Part shown: one piece after another, positions 17,931 through 24,001 of the stretch
Layout: the number at the start of each line of letters is the position of its first letter
How positions within the stretch are numbered: the stretch's first letter is position 1
From: a virus
Length of the DNA: 24,001 bases
IMG/VR virus record: IMGVR_UViG_3300023176_001566
Span: 1 to 24,001 of that record
Reading direction: 5' to 3' (one strand)
Notes under the pieces: model-generated
What the model was told of the DNA's origin: nothing
The model's database searches: none
Seen by the model: the letters and a program-made list of their open reading frames with translations, nothing else
Translations under genes and position numbers: made by a program

Positions 17931-19716
17931 TTGTTTCAGCTACGGCTCAGACAATGTAATAGAACTCAACGACAATACTTTGACACAACTTATCGGTACA
18001 AATGGTGCTGGTAAGTCTTCTATACCTCTAATTTTAGAGGAAGTTCTATTTAATAAAAACTCCAAAGGAATAAAGAAAGCCGACATTTCAAATAGAATTG
18101 TCGCAAACGGATATGATATTAGTCTTGATTTTTCGGTAAACGAAGACTCATACCACATTGATGTAACTCGCCGAGCAAATATTAAAGTAAAATTACTTAA
18201 AAACGGTGAAGATATTTCAAGTCATACTGCTACAAATACTTATAAAACACTTGAAGAAATCATAGGTATTGACTTTAAAACTTTTAGTCAGATAGTATAC
18301 CAGAATACTAACGCAAGTTTACAATTCTTGACTGCTACTGACACAAATCGTAAGAAGTTTTTGATTGATTTATTACAGTTAGATAAGTATGTAGCTTATT
18401 TTGAAGTATTTCGTGAGTTATCAAGACAGGTTGGAGTAGATGTTTCTCGAATACAAGGGAAAATTGACACAATTGAAAAATGGTTAAATGACAATAAATT
18501 GGAAAATATATCTCTATTATCAAAAATAGATTTACCAATTTACTCGGAAGAAGATGGAAAAACTTTACGTTCTTTACAGATAGAATTTGAAAATATCTCG
18601 GAAATTACGAAAAAAATAAATACAAACAATCATTGGAAGGAACAACTCGCTGATATCGACCTACCTGCCATGCGAAAGCAATTAGAGGAATATCCTGAGA
18701 AGAAAGATACTAGTAAAATATTAACTTCTCTTGGAACATGGAAAGGCGAAGCAATACATGAGCAAAAGATGTTGTCTAAGTATGAAGAACTTGCACAGAT
18801 GGATACAAAAGTATGCCCAACTTGTGAAGGCGATATAGACGAACATTTTGTAAACTCAAGTATAAAAGAGCATCAGAGTAGATTAGATTTTTGTAATCAA
18901 GAGTCTGATAAAATTCGTAAGCAGTTAAAAGAGATAGAAAATCAAAATGCTTACCATCATCAAGCAAGAACTCAAATAGAAGATTGGGAAGAACTTTACA
19001 GAAGTATTGACCAAACACTTCCGTCTGAAGTTCCTAATGCCGATGATTTAAAAAGTAAGATTGCTACATTACAAGCCGAGTATAAAAATTATAAAAGAGA
19101 ACTTGAAGAAGCAATCGAAAATAATAACGAAGTAGAAAGACATAATACTCGTTTAAATATTATTGAAGAACAACAAACAGATTTTGAGAATGAACTTGCA
19201 GAACTTATAGAGTCGCTAGATACTATAGAAGATAAACTTGCAAGTATAGAGATTCTGAAAAAAGCATTTAGTACAAATGGACTACTTGCATATAAAATTG
19301 AAAATCTTGTAAAAGATTTAGAAGAACTTACAAACGATTATCTAGCCGAACTAAGTGACGGACGCTTTAGTTTAGAGTTTGTAGTATTAAATGACAAATT
19401 AAATGTCAATATCGAAGATAATGGAAAAAATGTGGACATACTCTCGTTAAGTGCGGGAGAGTTGGCAAGAGTAAACACCGCTACACTATTAGCAATCAGA
19501 AAACTAATGAGTAGCATTTCCAAATCTCAAATAAATATACTATTTCTTGACGAAGTTACCAATGTTCTTGATGAAGTTGGTAAAGAAAGATTAGTAGAAA
19601 TATTATTAAAGGAAGACAATCTAAATACTTATATAGTATCACACGGTTGGACTCACCCTTTACTAGAAAAAATAGAAGTAATTAAAGAAAATGAAATGAG
19701 TAGATTAGATGGTTAA
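17899..19716 (+). CDS. SbcC/gp46-like ATPase subunit
   Basis: This 605-residue ABC-type ATPase is the Rad50/SbcC partner of the preceding nuclease. Walker A is GTNGAGKSS (33-41). Long coiled-coil arms (about 170-300 and 315-450) flank a zinc-hook motif CPTC (C306, C309). The ABC signature is LSLSAGELAR (515-524), and Walker B is INILFLDEVTNVLDE (545-559). The start is GTG 17899 with AGGAG eight bases upstream, inside the SbcD gene. The arms are short compared with bacterial SbcC (over 1000 aa), as in T4 gp46. The stop overlaps the resolvase-like gene by 8 nt. Confidence 0.95.
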   Translation: MITLEKLTWSNCFSYGSDNVIELNDNTLTQLIGTNGAGKSSIPLILEEVLFNKNSKGIKKADISNRIVANGYDISLDFSVNEDSYHIDVTRRANIKVKLLKNGEDISSHTATNTYKTLEEIIGIDFKTFSQIVYQNTNASLQFLTATDTNRKKFLIDLLQLDKYVAYFEVFRELSRQVGVDVSRIQGKIDTIEKWLNDNKLENISLLSKIDLPIYSEEDGKTLRSLQIEFENISEITKKINTNNHWKEQLADIDLPAMRKQLEEYPEKKDTSKILTSLGTWKGEAIHEQKMLSKYEELAQMDTKVCPTCEGDIDEHFVNSSIKEHQSRLDFCNQESDKIRKQLKEIENQNAYHHQARTQIEDWEELYRSIDQTLPSEVPNADDLKSKIATLQAEYKNYKRELEEAIENNNEVERHNTRLNIIEEQQTDFENELAELIESLDTIEDKLASIEILKKAFSTNGLLAYKIENLVKDLEELTNDYLAELSDGRFSLEFVVLNDKLNVNIEDNGKNVDILSLSAGELARVNTATLLAIRKLMSSISKSQINILFLDEVTNVLDEVGKERLVEILLKEDNLNTYIVSHGWTHPLLEKIEVIKENEMSRLDG

Positions 19717-20200
19717 TTCAAGACAAAAAGGAAACAGAGGCGAACAACAAGTAATATCAATGCTTGGTAGAATGACAGAGGAAAAGTGGGAACAAACACC
19801 AGGCTCTGGAAGTGGCAAGATAAAAGGAGATTTACGAGTTCCCGCTAAACATAATATATTTTGTATAGAAGTTAAGTTTTATAGAGAAGTTGGTTTCAAT
19901 GCAAAAATATTCACACAAAAGAGTAATAACTTTTTTAAATGGTGGAGTAAACTTTGCAGACAATCACAAGATATGGAACAAGAGCCATTACTCATCTTTC
20001 GTGAGAATCACGGCAAATTCTTTGTTGCGACTACAAGAAAACCAAAGAATACATTGCGATATATGCACATTGGCTGGCTAGGTGCATATGTATTACTCGC
20101 AGAACACTGGCTAGAAAAAGAGGAGATAAAGTTTACAAATGGCGACTACAATTGCGAACCTTGGAGCCCCGGCTCCGATTGGGAACTTGCTGATAGTTGA
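19709..20200 (+). CDS. PD-(D/E)XK nuclease, Holliday-junction-resolvase-like
   Basis: This is a 163-residue protein. The N-terminal half has the Hjc-like pattern: KGNRGEQQVISML with E12, TPGSGSGKIKGDLRV with D41, and IFCIEVKFYRE with E54 and K56, the E...D...ExK active site of this nuclease superfamily. A basic middle (NNFFKWWSKLCRQSQDM) and a strand-rich end (PLLIFRENHGKFFVATTRK) follow. It may resolve recombination junctions or trim replication intermediates next to the SbcCD complex. Its last 62 nt overlap the flap exonuclease gene in another frame. It occupies the T5 D14 position. The nuclease class is fairly sure; the exact substrate is inference. Confidence 0.8.
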   Translation: MVNSRQKGNRGEQQVISMLGRMTEEKWEQTPGSGSGKIKGDLRVPAKHNIFCIEVKFYREVGFNAKIFTQKSNNFFKWWSKLCRQSQDMEQEPLLIFRENHGKFFVATTRKPKNTLRYMHIGWLGAYVLLAEHWLEKEEIKFTNGDYNCEPWSPGSDWELADS

Positions 20201-20969
20201 TGGTTTAAATGTAGCTTTTCGATGGAAACATCAAAACATACTTGATTTTAAGTATGACTACATAAGAACAATTGAAAGTTTGGCAAAATCTTATAAGGCA
20301 GGTACGATTATCGTATGTGCTGATGGTGGTAGTTCTTACAGAAAAGAAATCTACCCCGAATACAAAGCAAATCGTAAAGAACGATATGCTGAACAAACAG
20401 AACAAGAAGCCAAAGAATTTGAAATGTTTATGGCAGAATTTCAAGACACTCTTACACTTATAAAGCAGAAGTACCCAGTATTTCACTTTAAAGGAGTAGA
20501 GGCCGATGATATTGCAGCTTACATTACAAAGAACTTTGACTTTGATGATTGTTGGTTAATCTCATCTGATAAAGACTGGGATTTACTTATAAATGAAAAA
20601 GTCTCGAGATTTAGTACAGTTACTCGTAAAGAGACAACAGTACATAACTGGGACGAACACTATGACTTTGAAATTGAGGATTATATCACTTTCAAGTGTC
20701 TAACTGGCGATAAAGGGGACAATGTTCCAGGAGTACCTGGAGTTGGTCCAAAGCGCGCAGTACAATTAATGGAACAATATGGAACAGTATTTGATATCTA
20801 TGATGCATGTCCAATAGAGGGTAAGTATAAATATATTCAAGCGGTCAACGAAAATGCAGAACAACTTCTACAAAATGTTGAACTTATGGATTTAATTACT
20901 TACTGTGAAGATGCAATCGGAGAAGATAATAGAGAAGTTATAAATAGAACTTTACAAGGAAAATTTTAA
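20139..20969 (+). CDS. 5'-3' flap exonuclease (PolA N-domain/T5 D15 type)
   Basis: This 276-residue structure-specific nuclease removes RNA primers and 5' flaps. Its acidic residues are in LLIVDGLNVAFRW, IIVCADGGSSYRKEIYPEYK, GVEADDIAAY and LISSDKDWDLLI. The helix-three-turn-helix DNA-binding motif is TGDKGDNVPGVPGVGPKRAV. It complements the polymerase, which lacks this domain. ATG 20139 has GGAG 13-16 bases upstream and gives a 15-residue leader (MATTIANLGAPAPIG) before the first strand. It overlaps the resolvase-like gene by 62 nt, a long overlap for this window. The stop shares a base with nrdA (TAATG). It is the T5 D15 equivalent. Confidence 0.94.
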   Translation: MATTIANLGAPAPIGNLLIVDGLNVAFRWKHQNILDFKYDYIRTIESLAKSYKAGTIIVCADGGSSYRKEIYPEYKANRKERYAEQTEQEAKEFEMFMAEFQDTLTLIKQKYPVFHFKGVEADDIAAYITKNFDFDDCWLISSDKDWDLLINEKVSRFSTVTRKETTVHNWDEHYDFEIEDYITFKCLTGDKGDNVPGVPGVGPKRAVQLMEQYGTVFDIYDACPIEGKYKYIQAVNENAEQLLQNVELMDLITYCEDAIGEDNREVINRTLQGKF

Positions 20970-22729
20970 TGAAAATAGATTATAGCAAAGATAAACTTTT
21001 AACAGAGTTTAGTTTCAAAACTCTAGAAGATCGCTATCTCGTAGGGGATGAAAAGTCTCCACAAGAAGGCTTTGCACGAGCAGCACAAGCCTTTGCAGAT
21101 GATGACGAACATGCTCAACGATTGTATGATTACGCAAGTAATTTATGGTTTATGTTTTCGACTCCTGTTCTCTCAAATGGAGGGACTAAGCGGGGTCTGC
21201 CAATCTCATGTTTTCTAAACTATGTTGAAGATTCAAGAGAAGGTATAACCGAACATTATACCGAAAATGCATACCTTTCTTCTTTTGGAGGAGGTATCGG
21301 AGGTTCTTGGAGTGCTGTACGTGCTGCAGGAACTAAAACATCGAAAGGTTCTGAAAGCACTGGTGTTATTCCATTTGTAAAAGTGGTTGATGCTGAAATG
21401 TTAGCTTTCTCACAGGGAGTAACTCGTAGAGGTTCTTATGCAGGATATCTGCATATTTCACACCCTGAAATAGAAGAATTTTTAGATATAAGAAAACCAA
21501 CAGGCGGAGACACCAATCGTAAATGTCTCAATCTTCATCACGGTATAGTGGTAAGTGATAAATTTATGGAAATTATTCACAGAGCAACTAAAGAGGAAGG
21601 CTTTGATGACTCTTGGGAGCTAATTGACCCACATAGTGGTGAAGTAAAGAAAGTAGTAAGTGCAAGAACACTTTGGGTAAAAATATTACAAAATCGCATG
21701 GAAACAGGAGAACCTTACCTTATGTTTGAAGATGCTGTAAATGCGGATTTACCCGAGTTTCAGAAAAGAAAAGGTTTAGTGGTAAACCACTCCAATCTAT
21801 GTTCTGAAATCACACTTGCTACAAATGAAGAGAGAACAGCAGTTTGCTGTTTATCGAGTGTAAACTTAGAGTATTATGATGAATGGAAAAAGGTTCCCGC
21901 CTTTATTCCAGACTTAATTCGTATGCTCGACAATGTGCTTACTTATTTTATAGAGAATGCACCTGATACAATGGAAAGAGCTAAATTTAGTGCTATGCGC
22001 GAAAGAAGTTTAGGTCTTGGTGCTATGGGATTTCATGCTTATCTACAGAAAAACAATATGCCTTTTGAAAGCGTATTTGCAAGTAGTGTAAATTATGAAA
22101 TGTTTAGATATATAAAAACAGAAGCACAAAAAGAAACAGAAAGGCTTGCAGTAGAAAGAGGAGCTTGTCCAGATGATGATTCTTGCTCAGTAAGAAATGC
22201 ACATTTACTGGCTATAGCTCCAAACGCAAGCTCAAGTATTATTTGTGGAAATACAAGTCCTAGTATCGAACCTTTTCGTGCGAATGCTTTTACTCAAAAA
22301 ACAAAGAGTGGGTCATTCTTACAAAAGAATAAATTTTTAGAGCAGGTACTTGAAAAGTATGGAAGAAACGATGATAATACTTGGAAAGACATAGTCACAA
22401 ACAAAGGAAGTTGTCAACATTTGGAGTTTTTAAGTGACGAAGAAAAAGAAGTATTTAAAACTGCTGTAGAAATAAATCAATCTTGGGTAGTAGAACACGC
22501 CGCACAACGACAAGAGTTTATTTGTCAAAGTCAGAGTGTAAATTTATTTTTCCCGCCTGATGTGAACAAAGGTGACTTACACAATGTTCATATGTTAGCG
22601 TGGGCGAAAAATATGAAAACACTCTACTATCTAAGAAGTGAAGCGATTTCAAGAGCAGATAATGTATCAAATAAGATAAAAAGAGAGATAATATTTGAGC
22701 AATCAGATTGTCTCAGTTGTGAAGGATAA
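20969..22729 (+). CDS. nrdA: Class Ia ribonucleotide reductase alpha subunit
   Basis: This 586-residue large subunit reduces ribonucleoside diphosphates to deoxy forms. The substrate-site cysteines and partners are visible: FSTPVLSNGGTKRGLPISCF (first redox Cys), SNLCSEITLATNEE (N, radical Cys and Glu of NLCSEI) and VCCLSSVNLEYY (second redox Cys). The PNASSSIICGNTSPSIEP loop, the Tyr pair of the radical path (MKTLYYLRSEA) and a C-terminal CxxC (SDCLSCEG) also appear. The N-terminal ATP-cone of the E. coli enzyme (about 760 aa) is missing, so dATP feedback inhibition of activity is probably absent. It starts at TAATG, overlapping the exonuclease stop, and is followed 3 nt later by nrdB. Confidence 0.96.
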   Translation: MKIDYSKDKLLTEFSFKTLEDRYLVGDEKSPQEGFARAAQAFADDDEHAQRLYDYASNLWFMFSTPVLSNGGTKRGLPISCFLNYVEDSREGITEHYTENAYLSSFGGGIGGSWSAVRAAGTKTSKGSESTGVIPFVKVVDAEMLAFSQGVTRRGSYAGYLHISHPEIEEFLDIRKPTGGDTNRKCLNLHHGIVVSDKFMEIIHRATKEEGFDDSWELIDPHSGEVKKVVSARTLWVKILQNRMETGEPYLMFEDAVNADLPEFQKRKGLVVNHSNLCSEITLATNEERTAVCCLSSVNLEYYDEWKKVPAFIPDLIRMLDNVLTYFIENAPDTMERAKFSAMRERSLGLGAMGFHAYLQKNNMPFESVFASSVNYEMFRYIKTEAQKETERLAVERGACPDDDSCSVRNAHLLAIAPNASSSIICGNTSPSIEPFRANAFTQKTKSGSFLQKNKFLEQVLEKYGRNDDNTWKDIVTNKGSCQHLEFLSDEEKEVFKTAVEINQSWVVEHAAQRQEFICQSQSVNLFFPPDVNKGDLHNVHMLAWAKNMKTLYYLRSEAISRADNVSNKIKREIIFEQSDCLSCEG

Positions 22730-22732
22730 GAA

Positions 22733-23692
22733 ATGAACTTATTAGAGGAAAGAGAGTATTATAAACCTTTTAACTATCCTTGGGCATTTGAGTTTTATAA
22801 AAAACAACAGCAAATGCATTGGCTTCCTGATGAAGTACCACTCCAAGATGATATTAAGGATTATAGAGAAAAGTTAAGTCCTGATAACAGGCTTCTGTTA
22901 GATAATATATTTAAGTTTTTTACCCAAGCTGATGTAGATGTATGCTGTGGATATGCCAAACATTATCTACCGACATTTAAACAACCAGAAATAAGAATGA
23001 TGCTAGTAAGTTATGCTTCAATGGAAGCGGTACACCAAGAAGCATATTCGTTATTACTGGAAACTTTAGGTAAGTCAGACGAACAATATCAAGAATTTAT
23101 GGATATTCAAGAAATGGTTGAAAAACATGAGTATCTAACAGATTTTAATATGAAGAATCCACATGAGATTGCTAAAACAATGGCAGTTTACAGTGGGTTT
23201 ACAGAGGGTGTTCAACTTTTTAGTAGTTTTGCTATATTATTGAACTATCCTCGACACAACTTAATGAAAGGTATGGGACAGATTGTCACATGGTCAATAA
23301 GAGACGAGTCTCTACATGTCGAAGGTCTATCCAAACTTTTTAGAACTTTTATTGCAGAAAATCCGTCTATATGGACAGACAAACTGAAATATGAGATATA
23401 TTGTGCAGCTGAACGCGTTGTTGAACTAGAAGATAAATTTATAGATGTTTGCTTTGATAAAGCGGACATTCCTGGTTTGACAGCAAAAGAAGTAAAAGAA
23501 TATATTCGTTATATTGCAGACAGAAGATTACTCGGGCTAGGAATGAAAAATATTTTTCATAGCAATGAGAATCCACTGCCATGGATTGATATGCAAGTAA
23601 ATGCGGTTGAGCATACCAACTTTTTTGAAAACCGTGCTACAGAGTATGCTAAAAGTAGTACACAAGGAAATTGGCAAGATATTTTTAAATAA
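22733..23692 (+). CDS. nrdB: Class Ia ribonucleotide reductase beta subunit
   Basis: This 319-residue radical-generating subunit works with NrdA. The diiron ligands fit the family: an Asp in FFTQADVDVCCGYAKHYLP, E and H in SMEAVHQEAYSLLLE, Glu in AVYSGFTEGVQLF, and E and H in IRDESLHVEGL. The radical tyrosine sits four residues after the first His (EAVHQEAY), as Y122 does in E. coli, so it looks like a canonical tyrosyl-radical enzyme. The C-terminus (AKSSTQGNWQDIF) resembles the tail that docks to NrdA. AAGGAT lies upstream of the ATG. Its distance to the next gene is 9 nt. Confidence 0.96.
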   Translation: MNLLEEREYYKPFNYPWAFEFYKKQQQMHWLPDEVPLQDDIKDYREKLSPDNRLLLDNIFKFFTQADVDVCCGYAKHYLPTFKQPEIRMMLVSYASMEAVHQEAYSLLLETLGKSDEQYQEFMDIQEMVEKHEYLTDFNMKNPHEIAKTMAVYSGFTEGVQLFSSFAILLNYPRHNLMKGMGQIVTWSIRDESLHVEGLSKLFRTFIAENPSIWTDKLKYEIYCAAERVVELEDKFIDVCFDKADIPGLTAKEVKEYIRYIADRRLLGLGMKNIFHSNENPLPWIDMQVNAVEHTNFFENRATEYAKSSTQGNWQDIFK

Positions 23693-23701
23693 GGAGAAAA
23701 T

Positions 23702-23974
23702 ATGTCGACAGAAAATAATCCACAAGTATCAGAACAGCAAGAGCCTGTTTTAGTACTTGATGATAAAAAATATGTCATTTCTGAACTTTCAGATCAAGCT
23801 AAATATCTAGTTGCAAGTCTTAATGATTTGCAAAGGAAAATTACTGGAGTTAGAATGGAGTTAGACCAACTTCAAGTTGCTTCAGAAGGATTTACTGCTA
23901 GATTAAAAGAAGAGGTTGAAAAACCAAGTGACGAAGTACCAGAAGTGGTAGAAGGGGAAGAGATTTCCTCATAA
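23702..23974 (+). CDS. DUF6447-like small protein
   Basis: This 90-residue acidic protein resembles small phage proteins of the DUF6447 type. It has a disordered N-terminus (STENNPQVSEQQEP) and a short hairpin VLVLDDKKYVISELSDQAKY. A coiled-coil helix LVASLNDLQRKITGVRMELDQ continues to about residue 70. An acidic tail (KPSDEVPEVVEGEEISS) ends the protein. AAGGAGAAAAT lies before ATG 23702. It is the last gene before terminator T3. The family name is from memory of the DDxxY-LSDxAK + LxxLQxA pattern; its function is unknown. Confidence 0.72.
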   Translation: MSTENNPQVSEQQEPVLVLDDKKYVISELSDQAKYLVASLNDLQRKITGVRMELDQLQVASEGFTARLKEEVEKPSDEVPEVVEGEEISS

Positions 23975-23980
23975 AGAAAA

Positions 23981-24001
23981 GGGGCTTTAAGCCCCTTTTT
24001 T
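23981..24001 (+). terminator. Intrinsic terminator T3
   Basis: GGGGC (23981-23985) pairs with GCCCC (23991-23995) around TTTAA, extendable to an AAAAGGGGCTT/AAGCCCCTTTT palindrome. It is followed by at least six T up to the window end. The A-tract on the left means it could also act on the opposite strand. It closes the P6 transcription unit after the DUF6447-like gene. Confidence 0.92.

Noticed and set aside
1-24001. CRISPR arrays, insertion sequences, integrase, attachment site, repressor pair
   Set aside because: No regularly spaced repeats, transposase or recombinase motifs, or divergent repressor genes are visible. The repeated elements are the promoters only.

Overview
This AT-rich 24 kb window is part of the genome of a lytic-type tailed dsDNA phage (Caudoviricetes). 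All supported genes lie on the + strand. They are tightly packed, often overlap by a few bases (ATGA or TAATG junctions), and code mainly for DNA replication, recombination and nucleotide metabolism. No structural, packaging, lysis or lysogeny genes are visible. Several small families here (DUF3310, DUF6447-like, a T5orf172-type nuclease, peptide deformylase, class Ia ribonucleotide reductase) and the base composition recall marine phages. A marine alphaproteobacterial host is plausible, but the sequence does not prove it.

Layout. Bases 1-2000 hold glutaredoxin, a DUF3310 protein, an HTH protein and several very small ORFs. Bases 2000-3560 hold an HTH protein closed by a terminator, an SH3-like small protein, a PC4-type ssDNA-binding protein, and a tRNA-Glu gene embedded in a small protein gene. 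Bases 3590-6270 hold a two-gene NAD-dependent DNA ligase (LigA with adenylation and OB domains; LigB with Zn finger, HhH and BRCT). The two halves are separated by about 1 kb of small genes that include a GIY-YIG-type nuclease. Next come a four-repeat HTH protein and terminator, DnaB-like helicase, peptide deformylase, primase, an HNH-like protein, family A DNA polymerase, a 2OG-Fe(II) oxygenase, an SF2 helicase, an SSB-like protein, 2-Cys peroxiredoxin, SbcD/gp47-like and SbcC/gp46-like subunits, a Holliday-junction-resolvase-like nuclease, a 5'-3' flap exonuclease, NrdA, NrdB, a DUF6447-like protein and a terminator.

How it works together. The order ligA-ligB-HTH protein-helicase-primase-polymerase-SF2 helicase-SbcD-SbcC-nuclease-flap exonuclease parallels, from my general knowledge, the D-gene region of phage T5. 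NrdAB with glutaredoxin would supply dNTPs. Ligase, polymerase, helicase and primase form the replisome. SbcCD, the resolvase and the flap exonuclease would process recombination intermediates.

Regulation is unusually legible. Six near-identical sigma70-type promoters (TTCTTGACA, exactly 17 bp, TATAAT) divide the region into transcription units, with three intrinsic terminators. At least two promoters are placed so that the transcript should start at or next to the ATG (leaderless mRNA). The most striking oddity is the tRNA-Glu inside a small gene: removing exactly its 77 nt restores a clean 65-residue reading frame.
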